Shown here: one piece after another, positions 48,001 through 55,974 of the stretch | How positions within the stretch are numbered: position 1 is the stretch's first letter | Layout of the letters: every line of letters begins with the position of its first letter | Assembly (NCBI RefSeq): GCF_029051685.1 | Contig: NZ_JAACFT010000015.1 | Location: 124,001 to 188,000 of the forward strand | Length of the DNA stretch: 64,000 nt | From: Bradyrhizobium sp. CSA207 | Lineage (GTDB): Bacteria > Pseudomonadota > Alphaproteobacteria > Rhizobiales > Xanthobacteraceae | Direction: 5' to 3' | Position numbers and translations under genes: made by a program | The notes under the pieces: model-generated | Databases searched by the model: none | Seen by the model: only the letters and a program-made list of their open reading frames with translations | What the model was told of the DNA's origin: nothing

Positions 48001-48613
48001 GCACGACCTCGACATTCGCGGGGCCGGCAATATCCTGGGCGAGCAGCAGTCCGGCCACATCAAGGAGGTCGGCTTCGAGCTCTACCAGTCGATGCTGGAA
48101 GAGGCGATCGTCAACCTCAAGGCCGGCGTCTCCGAGCCTGCCGCCGACCGCTGGTCACCGACCATCACCATCGGCATGCCCGTGCTCATTCCCGAGGACT
48201 ATGTCAGCGACCTCTCGGTGCGGCTGTCGCTCTACCGCCGTCTGGCCGACCTCGACAGCGAGGAGGAGATCGAAAATTTTGGCGCCGAGATGCGCGATCG
48301 GTTCGGCGTGCTGCCGGACGAGGTGCGCTACCTGTTCAAGGTCGCCGCGATCAAGGCGTTCTGCCGCCAGGCCAATGTCGGGAAGATCGATGCCGGCCCG
48401 AAGGGCGCCGTCATCGCCTTCCGCGACAATTCCTTTGCCCATCCCGATCGTCTGGTCACATTCATCCGCAGGCACGGCCAGGCCGCGAAGGTGCGGCCCG
48501 ACATGAAGGTGGTGTTCTTCCAAGACTGGGAGACGCCGGAGGAGCGGCTCGCCGGCACCACCGAGATCTTGCGCCAGTTGGCACAGCTCGCGCAGAGCAA
48601 GAAGGCGGCGTAA
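45095..48613 (+). CDS. mfd: Transcription-repair coupling factor Mfd
   Basis: Mfd removes RNA polymerase stalled at DNA lesions and recruits the UvrABC excision system. The 1,172-residue product has an N-terminal UvrB-like region and a CarD/RNA-polymerase-interaction domain near 480-560 (GDIVVHVDHGIGRFIGLQTL). The translocase part has Walker A (CGDVGFGKTEVAL) and DEEQHFG, then a superfamily 2 helicase domain and a C-terminal domain. Length is normal. It begins in an ATGA overlap with sdhE. A CGTCATTGCG repeat follows. Confidence 0.97.
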   Translation: MKQPSKSPAELLTPGRALTLANVAEGAEGLVISDLARAIAARPKKPAVSLAVVCRDGPRMQQLERALQFFAPDLPVLQFPAWDCQPYDRVSPHGGILAQRLTTLARLASLTGSDRPLIVLTTVNAVVQRVPSRDLVAAQALSVAPGNVVPMDTIVAWLEHNGYNRSSTVREPGEYAVRGGILDLFPAGLDQPVRFDFFGDSLESIRSFDAETQRTMLDMRSLDLVPVSEFQLVTDTIRRFRMGYVAEFGAPERDDALYEAVSEGRRHPGMEHWLPLFQDRMDTLFDYLQGAAVAIEPQAEDAVRERFKQILDYYQARRDAMEHPGGGAIYKPLPPDRLYLTEEEWGKRLADVPLARLTQFSVPADGTTVVDAGARKGRDFAPERNDTKVNVFEAVVAHVHGLLANRKKVVIALWTEGSRDRMISMLRDHKLTPVTSVNSWRTVQATPRNETMLAVLGLESGFETDEIALISEQDILGDRLVRPRKVSRKLDNFISEITSLAAGDIVVHVDHGIGRFIGLQTLDVAGAPHDCLELHYAAETKLFLPVENIELLSRYGSDQTTVELDRLGGSGWQTRKAKLKNRIREIAGELIKIAAERHLHEAPKLPVQPGVYDEFCARFPYDETEDQLGAIESTLKDLEKGRPMDRLICGDVGFGKTEVALRAAFAVALEGKQVAVVVPTTLLARQHYRTFTERFKGFPVQVAQASRLVPTKQLNEVKKGITDGAVDIVVGTHALLGKAIKFRDLGLLIVDEEQHFGVSHKERLKALRAEVHVLTLSATPIPRTLQLALTGVRELSIIASPPVDRLAVRTFVAPHDPLMIREALLRERYRGGQAFYVVPRIDDLAEVKDFLDKNVPEMKVAVAHGQMPPAVIEDIMTAFYDSKFDILLSTTIVESGLDIPNANTLIVHRADMFGLAQLYQLRGRVGRSKLRAYALLTLPVQQKITAQAERRLTVLQSLETLGAGFQLASHDLDIRGAGNILGEQQSGHIKEVGFELYQSMLEEAIVNLKAGVSEPAADRWSPTITIGMPVLIPEDYVSDLSVRLSLYRRLADLDSEEEIENFGAEMRDRFGVLPDEVRYLFKVAAIKAFCRQANVGKIDAGPKGAVIAFRDNSFAHPDRLVTFIRRHGQAAKVRPDMKVVFFQDWETPEERLAGTTEILRQLAQLAQSKKAA

Positions 48614-48632
48614 GGCGGCCTGACCTCACCCG

Positions 48633-48713
48633 CGTCATTGCGAGCGAAGCAAAGCAATCCAGAATCTATCCGCAGGAGACAGTCTGGATTGCTTTGCTTC
48701 GCTCGCAATGACG
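48633..48713. repeat. CGTCATTGCGAGCG-type palindromic repeat, copy 2
   Basis: The copy starts CGTCATTGCGAGCGAAGCAA and ends TTGCTTCGCTCGCAATGACG, with inner AAGCAATCCAGA and TCTGGATTGCTT. It lies between mfd and the convergent REC/GGDEF-like gene and could terminate both transcripts. Confidence 0.9.
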
Positions 48714-48742
48714 GGCGATTGTTGCGGCAGCGCGCGAGAAAA

Positions 48743-49966
48743 CTACGACGCCGCGCGCGGAGCTTCCGCCGAAAGACGTCCGAGCAGTGACCGCGCCGTA
48801 TCCGACGGCGACAGCGAATCGACGCTGACGACGGGATCGCTGCGCATCTCGTGCTTGCCGTTCGAGGTGTGCCGCATCACTGCGGAGAGGCGGCGGGCGA
48901 TCATGTGCGCGGTGCGGAAGTCGGTTTCCGCGAACACGACGATCACCGAGCCGTCCTTCTGCGCGGCGCCGAAATCCATCTGCCGCATCAGCCGGCTCAG
49001 GATCCGGGCGGCATCCAACTGAGCGCGCGGATTGCCGGGATCGAAGGCGAAGCGCGCCACCGACAGGCCGCCGCCGCGGGCGAGCGTCTGCTCCACCGCT
49101 CTTGCGAAATCACGGGCGAACGCTTCCGTCGTCAACAATCCGCTGCGCGGATCGAGCCAGCCGCCGGCGTCGATCGAGCGCAGCGTGCGGCTCAGTTGCG
49201 CTTCCATCGCGTGCTGGCGGATCAGGGGCAGCGCATTGGCGGCGACTTTCGCCGGCTCGCCGGGGATCAGCTCGAGATTGGGCATGTCGTAGCTCTGCGT
49301 GAGCTGGTGCGCGGTGAGGACCACGGGCAGGCTGCGGAAACGGGTGTCCTCGGCCAGCACCGTGAGAAAGGCGTCGGCGACGCGCGGTGTAAATCCTTCG
49401 GCCAGCACGACGCCGTCGATGTGGCGGGTATTGAGATGCTTTGCCGCAGCCTCGATCGAGAGCGCGCCGATGACGCCGACGCGTTCGCCGAGCGCGACGG
49501 AGAGCGCAGGGTAAGCCGCGCCGCGACCGATCAGGAGCACGGTGGCATCGCGCGAGGGATCGGCTTGCGGCAGCGCGACCTTCACTTCCGGCAGCCGGCG
49601 CAGCACCGTTGCATGGAGGGTGCGCACGCGGAGTGCGGCGCGGAGCCGCGCGACCAGGCGGTCCGGATTGCCGCCTTGCGAGGAGAAGGGCAGAGCGTTG
49701 TGGGGCAGCCTGCCTTGCGGGTCCAGCGCGACCAACGGCAGGTACAGCGATTGGTCGGCGATCTCTTTCGCAAGCGCGGCCATGTGCGGCTCGTGTCCGC
49801 CGTGCACCGCGGCGAGAACCGCGGCCGGCTGCATCTCCTGGACGGCGCGCGCAGCGCTGGCCCAATCGCTGTCGACGAGGGGAAAGAGCCGCGCCTCGTC
49901 CAGCGCCGCAATGAAAGCCGGCCGCTCGGCATTGGACACAAACAGGATCGGACCGGCTTGGGACAT
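48743..49966 (-). CDS. Degenerate REC-REC-GGDEF-type protein
   Basis: The 407-residue product appears to have two receiver-like folds (about residues 5-115 and 140-250) and a C-terminal GGDEF-like domain (about 270-370, beginning GWLDPRSGLLTTEAFARDF). The GGDEF signature is missing; the equivalent region reads KDGSVIVVFAE. The usual phospho-acceptor pattern of receiver domains is not obvious either. The layout resembles PleD/PopA-type cyclic-di-GMP regulators, so it may bind a partner or nucleotide without making c-di-GMP. The assignment is by layout only. Confidence 0.65.
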   Translation of the reverse strand: MSQAGPILFVSNAERPAFIAALDEARLFPLVDSDWASAARAVQEMQPAAVLAAVHGGHEPHMAALAKEIADQSLYLPLVALDPQGRLPHNALPFSSQGGNPDRLVARLRAALRVRTLHATVLRRLPEVKVALPQADPSRDATVLLIGRGAAYPALSVALGERVGVIGALSIEAAAKHLNTRHIDGVVLAEGFTPRVADAFLTVLAEDTRFRSLPVVLTAHQLTQSYDMPNLELIPGEPAKVAANALPLIRQHAMEAQLSRTLRSIDAGGWLDPRSGLLTTEAFARDFARAVEQTLARGGGLSVARFAFDPGNPRAQLDAARILSRLMRQMDFGAAQKDGSVIVVFAETDFRTAHMIARRLSAVMRHTSNGKHEMRSDPVVSVDSLSPSDTARSLLGRLSAEAPRAAS

Positions 49967-50050
49967 CGCAAACTCTGATCGCGCACTCGATGCTGCGCAA
50001 TCTAGTTTGGCCGCCTTAATGCAGCGTCAACGCATCTGTCAAAACTGCGC

Positions 50051-51586
50051 TCAAACCGGCCCGGAACGATCGCGAAATGCCTCGACCATCAGCGGGTTAA
50101 GCCCGAGCTCGCTGAGCGCCTCGCGGGCGCGGGCATTGTCCTGGGCCCGGCCGGCCAGCCGGTGACCAGAGAGCCGGTCGGGCAGGGCGGTCAGCAGTGC
50201 GCCCTGGCCGAGCCGGCGCGCCCATTCCTGGAGATCGTTGGAGAGGAAGCGGTAGCCGCCGACGGCCATGATGCCGGAGGGCGGCGCGGTGATGCAGATC
50301 GCACCGCTGGGACGGTCGATCCGCGCGGCATAGCCGGTGTCGACATAGTCGCGCGGCGGCTGCGCCGTCAGGGTATCGCCGACAGACTGCGGCGGGGCGT
50401 AGGCTGCGATCGGCACCATCGGCCCGCGCAGGCCGAGCGTGCCCTTCGGCGTCAGCAGTATCTCGCCGGCGATCGAGGAGCCCGACTGCTCGCGCGGCGC
50501 GCCGTGCGGCCCGGGCATCACCGCCACCGGCATGCCGTCCTCGCCGCGCCGGGCGCCGAACAATCCGGCCTCGCCGAACAGATAGACGTCCGTAAGCGGC
50601 GCATGCGGTGCGATCCAGGCTTCGCTCGCCGCCACCTGCTCGGGCGCGCGCCACAGGCCGATGACGTTGCGCAAGGTCGGCATCCGTGCCGCGAGATCGG
50701 AATCGCCGAGCCGCAGGGCGAGCTGCGCGGGCGCGATCAGCACCTGGCACTCATGCTCGTTGATCTGCTGCTCCAGCACGTCGATCTCGAAGGGATGGTG
50801 CAGCGCCAGTGTGCCGCCGCAGAGCAGCCACACCGCAAGCGAGGAGGCGAGGCCCGCGAACGACATCGGCGCGAACGCGGTCATCACCGTCGCACCCTGC
50901 TTGATGTCCGCTTCCAGCGACATCGCAAGGCCGCCGGCGATCAGGCTGAAATGCGGGCGCGGCACCGGGCGAAAGCCCTCCGCGGTGACGTCGAACGAGA
51001 TCATCGCTGCCTTGCGGCCGTCCTGGATCACGGCGCGCGTGGTCCCGGGCGGGCGCGCCAGCACCTCGTCGAGCGAGGCCATGCCTTCGGGCAGATCGGT
51101 GCCGAAGCCGCAGACATGGCGGATAGAGAAGGCCTCGGCCGCGGCGTGCATGGCGAGGTCGGAATAGTTGACGCCGTCGACCTTGCTCATGGTGACGATG
51201 GCGCGCGCCGCGGTGCGGTTCAGCGCGGCGGTCAGTTCCGCATGGCGCCAGAGCAGCGGCAGCACGGCGACCACGAGCCCGGCGCGATGGGCGGCGAGCA
51301 CGGTGAGCACGAACTCGACCGTGTTGGGCAGCTGGATCGCGATAACCGAATTGGCCGGCAGGCCCGATTCGACGAAATAGGCCGACAGCGCTTCAATGGC
51401 GGTATCGGCCTCTGCATAGGTCAGCCGCCGTGGCTGATGGCCGGTCACGCGGGCCTTGTTGAGGGGATCAAGCAGGGCCAAAGCGTGCGGCTGCCGGGAC
51501 AGCGTGCGCTGGAACAGCGTGTCGAGCGTCGGCGATACGGCTGGCTGGTTCACGGCGTCACTTCGCTTGGCTGGCTTGAGGCTCAC
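50051..51586 (-). CDS. Degenerate adenylate-forming (ANL) superfamily protein
   Basis: The 511-residue product has the fold of an acyl-CoA synthetase or related ligase, with regions such as RRLTYAEADTAIEALSAYF and VIAIQLPNTVEFVLTVLAAH. Key motifs are altered. The glycine/serine-rich ATP loop is replaced by FDVTAEGFRPV near 199-208. The TGD motif reads DTGYAA, and the usual catalytic lysine near the C terminus is not evident. It may be inactive or use another chemistry. The GTG start overlaps the end of the upstream binding-protein gene by 29 bases; a GTG at 51553 just after that stop is an alternative. Confidence 0.8.
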   Translation of the reverse strand: MSLKPAKRSDAVNQPAVSPTLDTLFQRTLSRQPHALALLDPLNKARVTGHQPRRLTYAEADTAIEALSAYFVESGLPANSVIAIQLPNTVEFVLTVLAAHRAGLVVAVLPLLWRHAELTAALNRTAARAIVTMSKVDGVNYSDLAMHAAAEAFSIRHVCGFGTDLPEGMASLDEVLARPPGTTRAVIQDGRKAAMISFDVTAEGFRPVPRPHFSLIAGGLAMSLEADIKQGATVMTAFAPMSFAGLASSLAVWLLCGGTLALHHPFEIDVLEQQINEHECQVLIAPAQLALRLGDSDLAARMPTLRNVIGLWRAPEQVAASEAWIAPHAPLTDVYLFGEAGLFGARRGEDGMPVAVMPGPHGAPREQSGSSIAGEILLTPKGTLGLRGPMVPIAAYAPPQSVGDTLTAQPPRDYVDTGYAARIDRPSGAICITAPPSGIMAVGGYRFLSNDLQEWARRLGQGALLTALPDRLSGHRLAGRAQDNARAREALSELGLNPLMVEAFRDRSGPV

Positions 51587-53405
51587 CCTTCGACCACCAG
51601 CTCTCCGGCAGGTAGCCGGACAGCGCGGTAGCCTTTGGCCGTTCTATCCGATTCCAGCGCGCGATCCATTGCTCCGATACGTTAAACAGGGGGATTGTGT
51701 AGAAGCCGGCGATCAAAGCCCTATCGAGCGCCCGCACCGCCGAGACGAAGGCCGTATGATCACGGGCCTCGAGCAGGGCTGCGATCATGGCATCGACCGC
51801 CGGATCCCTGGCGCCCATGTAGTTGCGGGTGCCCGGATTGTCCGCGGCGGCGCTGCCCCAGTAGAAATATTGCTCGTTGCCGGGCGACAGCGACTGGTCC
51901 CAGCGGTTCTGGATCATGTCGAATTCGTAGGCGAGCCGGCGCTGGTCGAACTGCACGGGATCGACCGAGCGCACGGTCGGCGCGATGCCGGCCCGCTTGA
52001 GATCGCGCTGGAAGGCGAGCGCGATGCGTTCCTGATCGCGGGTCGTCACCAAGATCTCGAAAGTGAACGGGACCTTGGTGGCGCGGTTGCGCAGCACGGT
52101 GCCGTCGAGATCGTAGCCGGCTTCGGACAGAAGTTTCAGCGCGGCGCGAAGCGTCGTTCGGTCGCGCCCCGAGCCGTCGGTCATCGGCAGGCGGTAGCTG
52201 CCGTCCAGGATGTCGGGCGGGATCTGCGCCGCAAACGGCCGTAGCAGCTCGCGCTCGCGCGCATCGGCAGGATGGCCATAGGCCGACAGGTCGGAGCCGG
52301 CGAAATAGCCGGCCACGCGCGAGTAAAGCCCGAAGAAGTAGTTGCGATTGATGAGTTCGAAGTCGAACAAAAGCGTCAGCGCCTGGCGCACGCGGATATC
52401 GGCAAAGATCGGACGCCTCGTGTTGAACACCAGGAATTCCGAGGGCTGCGGCATGCCGGGCTTGATGGTGTCGCGGATCACCTCGCCGCTCTTGGCTGCC
52501 GGAAAATCGTAGCCGTCGTGCCAGCGGAGCGGCTCGTTCTCGACGCGGAAATCATAGAGGCCGCGCTTGAAGGCTTCGAACTGGCCGTTGGCCTCGCGAA
52601 AATAGTCGAGCCGGATCTCGTCGAAATTGTAGAGGCCGCGATTGATCGGCAGGTCGCGGCCCCAATAGTCGGGATTGCGGGTCAATGTCACGCTGGCGCC
52701 GGGCTTCACGGCCGTCACGCGATAGGGACCCGAGCCGATCGAGCCCGCCAGTGTCGTCTCCTCGAAGGTCGCGACATCGATCGCGTGCTTCGGCAGGATC
52801 GGCATCAAGCCGAGGATCAGCGGTAACTCCCGGTCATTGGCGCCGGTGAGGTCGAAGCGGACAGTCAGGGGATCGAGCGCCTCGAGCTTGGTGACCTTGG
52901 AATAATACTGCCGGTGGTTCGGGCGGCCGTGGTCACGCAGGAGCTGCCAGGAGAACAGGACGTCCTCGGCGAGCACCGGCTTGCCGTCGGAGAAGCGGGC
53001 GCGGGGATCGAGGCGGAACGTGACATAGCTTCGCTCGCCGTCGGTCTCGACCGATCTGGCGAGGAGGCCATAGAGCGTGAACGGCTCGTCATTGCCGCGC
53101 GCAAGCAGGCTCTCGACCACGTAGTTCCGCATTTGCTGCACAGCCAATCCCTTCACGATGAAGGGATTGAGGCTGTCGAAGGTGCCGAGCATGCCCCAGG
53201 TCAGCCGCCCGCCCTTGGGCGCGTCGGGATTGGCGTAGGGCATGTGGGTGAAATCGGCAGGGAGCGCCGGCTTGCCGTGCATGGCGATGGCATGGGCCTC
53301 CTCGGCCTGTGCCCCGCTGGCCGACAATGCGACGGCCAAGGCTAACGCAAAGGCAGACGCGAGGCGGACGCCGGGGCCCTCGACAAGGCGTTGGAACATG
53401 AACAT
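51558..53405 (-). CDS. Peptide-binding periplasmic protein (SBP family 5)
   Basis: This is a solute-binding protein of an ABC importer, likely for peptides, of the YejA/OppA type. The 615-residue product has a signal peptide (cleavage near residue 35) and the family pattern GMLGTFDSLNPFIVKGLAV near the N terminus. It also has SGPYRVTAVKPGASVTLTRN in mid-protein and RQALTLLFDFELINRNYFFG later. No permease or ATPase gene lies beside it, so it is either an orphan or serves a transporter elsewhere. It is followed, with overlap, by the degenerate adenylate-forming gene. Confidence 0.9.
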   Translation of the reverse strand: MFMFQRLVEGPGVRLASAFALALAVALSASGAQAEEAHAIAMHGKPALPADFTHMPYANPDAPKGGRLTWGMLGTFDSLNPFIVKGLAVQQMRNYVVESLLARGNDEPFTLYGLLARSVETDGERSYVTFRLDPRARFSDGKPVLAEDVLFSWQLLRDHGRPNHRQYYSKVTKLEALDPLTVRFDLTGANDRELPLILGLMPILPKHAIDVATFEETTLAGSIGSGPYRVTAVKPGASVTLTRNPDYWGRDLPINRGLYNFDEIRLDYFREANGQFEAFKRGLYDFRVENEPLRWHDGYDFPAAKSGEVIRDTIKPGMPQPSEFLVFNTRRPIFADIRVRQALTLLFDFELINRNYFFGLYSRVAGYFAGSDLSAYGHPADARERELLRPFAAQIPPDILDGSYRLPMTDGSGRDRTTLRAALKLLSEAGYDLDGTVLRNRATKVPFTFEILVTTRDQERIALAFQRDLKRAGIAPTVRSVDPVQFDQRRLAYEFDMIQNRWDQSLSPGNEQYFYWGSAAADNPGTRNYMGARDPAVDAMIAALLEARDHTAFVSAVRALDRALIAGFYTIPLFNVSEQWIARWNRIERPKATALSGYLPESWWSKGEPQASQAK

Positions 53406-53664
53406 CGGACACGTTGATTCGAGGAGCAGCGGGTCTGAATCCTATCACAGGGAATTTCACGGAGCTCAGGCCCGGATCCGGTCAAAGATGGTTGTCGGCA
53501 TTGATCTTTTCGTCGGCCACGCTATGAAGGCGGGCAATCGCGCAAGTGCGCCGAGCCCGTCACTTGTCCGCCTCAATTGACGGGGAGAGAGCCGCGCCCA
53601 AAGCGGCTAGGTTCGGCGCTTCGGAGCGGTTCGGGCACTTCCCGTTCAGAAAGGGTTTTCCGCA

Positions 53665-54483
53665 ATGAATTTCCGTTACTTGGCCGCGTCCGTCCGGCCG
53701 CGCGGGCGACTTCTCGCCCTGTTGACGGCGACGGCGTTGGCCGTTCCTGTTGCCGCTGAGGCGCAGACTCCAGCGCCGGCGCCCGGCGCGCCCAAGGCGG
53801 CTCCGGCGCCGAAAGCCGCGCCGAAGGCTGCCCCCAAGGCTCCGGCGCCCGCCCAGACGCCCCAGGCCCAGCAGGCCCCCGCTCAAGGCGCTCCGGCGCA
53901 GCAGGGCGCCGCCCAGCCCGCTGATCAGCAGATCCAGCTGATCTACGCCCCCTGGACCAAGTTCTGCCTCAAGGGCCAGGACGCTAACGCCAAGCAAGTC
54001 TGCTTCACCGGCAAGGACGGCCGCATCGAGTCGGGCCAGCCGGTCATCGCCGCCGTGATCATCGAGCCGGAAGGCGAGCCCAAGAAGATCCTGCGCGTAA
54101 CGCTGCCGCTCGGCATGCAGCTCGTGCACGGCACCCGTATCATCGTCGACAGCAATGCGCCGCTCCAGAGCCCCTATGTGATCTGCTTCCAGAACGGCTG
54201 CATGTCGGACTACGAGGCGACGCCCGAGCTTCTCGCCAACATGAAGAAGGGCCAGAACCTCGTGGTGCAGGCGATCAACGCCAACGGCGCACCGCTGACC
54301 TTGCCGCTGCCGCTCGCCGGCGAATTCCAGAAGGCCTATGACGGTCCGCCGACCGACCCGAAGGTGTTCGAGGAAACCCAGAAGAAGCTCCAGGAAGAGC
54401 TTCAGAAGAAGGCCGACGAGCAGCGCAAGAAGCTCGAGCAGCAGAATGGTGCGCCTGGCGCCGCTCCCGCCGGTCAGAAGTAA
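53665..54483 (+). CDS. Invasion-associated locus B (IalB) family protein
   Basis: The 272-residue product has a signal peptide (MNFRYLAASVRPRGRLLALL and on, cleavage near residue 34). A low-complexity Ala/Pro/Lys/Gln linker leads to an IalB domain (about 88-210: WTKFCLKGQDANAKQVCFTG, then VICFQNGCMSDYEATPELLA). It contains four cysteines likely to pair in the periplasm. The tail is a long Glu/Lys/Gln helix. IalB was named for Bartonella invasion, but homologues are common in non-pathogens. Role unknown. A strong terminator follows. Confidence 0.9.
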   Translation: MNFRYLAASVRPRGRLLALLTATALAVPVAAEAQTPAPAPGAPKAAPAPKAAPKAAPKAPAPAQTPQAQQAPAQGAPAQQGAAQPADQQIQLIYAPWTKFCLKGQDANAKQVCFTGKDGRIESGQPVIAAVIIEPEGEPKKILRVTLPLGMQLVHGTRIIVDSNAPLQSPYVICFQNGCMSDYEATPELLANMKKGQNLVVQAINANGAPLTLPLPLAGEFQKAYDGPPTDPKVFEETQKKLQEELQKKADEQRKKLEQQNGAPGAAPAGQK

Positions 54484-54504
54484 TCGGGCCAAATCCCGGA
54501 CATG

Positions 54505-54534
54505 AAAAAGGCGCTCACCTCGAGCGCCTTTTTT
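54505..54534. terminator. Bidirectional rho-independent terminator
   Basis: AAGGCGCTC (54508-54516) pairs with GAGCGCCTT (54522-54530), with a T run after it on the plus strand and A residues before it, so it can end both the ialB-type transcript and the convergent hspQ transcript. Confidence 0.85.
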
Positions 54535-54558
54535 GCTGACCGCTTGCTGGCGGCGAAT

Positions 54559-54891
54559 TCAGTTCAACGACGGATTGCGCGGCCGATACCCGCCGCCCTT
54601 GTCCTTGATGAAAATCTCGGCGACCTGGGAATGACGGATCGGCTCGCCGGATTCGTCCGGCAGCAGGTTCTGCTCGGAGACATAGGCAACGTATTCCGAC
54701 TCAGCGTTCTCCGCGAGCAGGTGATAGAACGGCTGATCCTTATGGGGCCGCGCCTCCTCGGGGATCGACAGCCACCATTCCTCGGTGTTGTTGAATTCCG
54801 GATCGATGTCGAAGATCACGCCCCGGAACGAGAAGATCCGGTGGCGCACGACCTGTCCGATCTGGAATTTGGCGGTCCGCGCTTTAATCAT
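54559..54891 (-). CDS. hspQ: Heat-shock protein HspQ
   Basis: HspQ is a small YccV-type domain protein linked to specificity enhancement of Lon protease in enterobacteria. The 110-residue product matches that family across its length, with FQIGQVVRHRIFSFRGVIFD, then YHLLAENAESEYVAYVSEQN and LLPDE. The gene lies alone in convergent orientation with the IalB-type gene. No heat-shock promoter pattern was recognised upstream. Confidence 0.93.
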   Translation of the reverse strand: MIKARTAKFQIGQVVRHRIFSFRGVIFDIDPEFNNTEEWWLSIPEEARPHKDQPFYHLLAENAESEYVAYVSEQNLLPDESGEPIRHSQVAEIFIKDKGGGYRPRNPSLN

Positions 54892-54997
54892 TCCCCGTCG
54901 ATAGACCAGGATTGTGGCCGATGCTAGTGGCCTGAATTGGAATTAACTTTCGCCTAAGGGGCGGATAGCCCCCAGGTCCTCAGAAAACACTTCATCA

Positions 54998-55951
54998 ATG
55001 GTCGATATCCTCAATCTGGCACTACCATATTTCGGCCTGATCTTCGTCGGTTTCGCCTGCGGCAAGGTCAAGTCGCTGCCGGAATCGGGCCTGGCCTGGA
55101 TGAACTTCTTCCTGCTCTACGTGTCGCTGCCGGCGCTGCTGTTTGCGATCATGTCGAAGACGCCGTTTTCGGAGCTGAACAACCCGCCGTTCCTGGTTGC
55201 GACCACGCTGTCGACGGTTGCGGCGTTCACCCTCGCGCTCGTCCTCGGCAAGGTTCTCGGCCGGCTGTCGCTGCGCGAGGCGACGCTCGCCGGCCTGTCC
55301 GGCGGCTACGGCAATATCGGCTACATGGGACCGGGGCTGGCGCTGGCCGTGCTCGGAGCGAAGGCCTCGGCGCCGACCGCGTTGATCTTCTGCTGCGACA
55401 GCATCTTCCTGTTCACGATCGTGCCGCTCCTGATCGAGCTCTCCGACCGCGACCATCCCTCGCTGGTGCACGCCTTCGGCGTCGTGCTGAAGCAGATCGT
55501 GCTCAACCCGCTGATCATGTCGGCCTGTTTTGGCGCGGCGGTTGCGGCGCTGCATATCGAGCTGCCGGTCGCGCTCGATCGCACCATCACCTTCCTCCAG
55601 AACGCGGCAGCTCCGACTGCGCTGTTCGTGCTCGGTGTGACGGTGGCGCTGCGGCCGTTCGACCGCGTGCCCTGGGAAGTGCCGGGCGTGATCGCGGTCA
55701 AGCTCCTGATCCATCCGCTCGCGGCGTTCGGGCTGATGCTGGCATTCGGCCCGTTCGCGCAGCCTTGGGCCGCGACCGCTGTGCTGATGGCCTCGCTGCC
55801 GCCGGCGCTGAACGTGTTCGTGATCGCACGGCAGAACGATGCCTGGATCGAATCCGCCTCCGTCGCCGTGCTGCTCGGGACCTTCGCGTCCGTGGTCACG
55901 CTGACCAGCGTGATGTGGTTGCTCCAGAGCGGCCGGCTGGCGTTTCCCTGA
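54998..55951 (+). CDS. AEC-family transporter
   Basis: This is a predicted auxin efflux carrier/malate permease-type transporter. The 317-residue product has about ten hydrophobic segments. It shows the family pattern GYGNIGYMGPGLAL near residue 107, and the last part includes MASLPPALNVFVIARQND, typical of AEC proteins. The substrate is not known; the family transports organic anions. The gene diverges from hspQ across about 106 bases. Confidence 0.88.
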   Translation: MVDILNLALPYFGLIFVGFACGKVKSLPESGLAWMNFFLLYVSLPALLFAIMSKTPFSELNNPPFLVATTLSTVAAFTLALVLGKVLGRLSLREATLAGLSGGYGNIGYMGPGLALAVLGAKASAPTALIFCCDSIFLFTIVPLLIELSDRDHPSLVHAFGVVLKQIVLNPLIMSACFGAAVAALHIELPVALDRTITFLQNAAAPTALFVLGVTVALRPFDRVPWEVPGVIAVKLLIHPLAAFGLMLAFGPFAQPWAATAVLMASLPPALNVFVIARQNDAWIESASVAVLLGTFASVVTLTSVMWLLQSGRLAFP

Positions 55952-55974
55952 GCGCGCGCTCTACCTTCGCCAAA

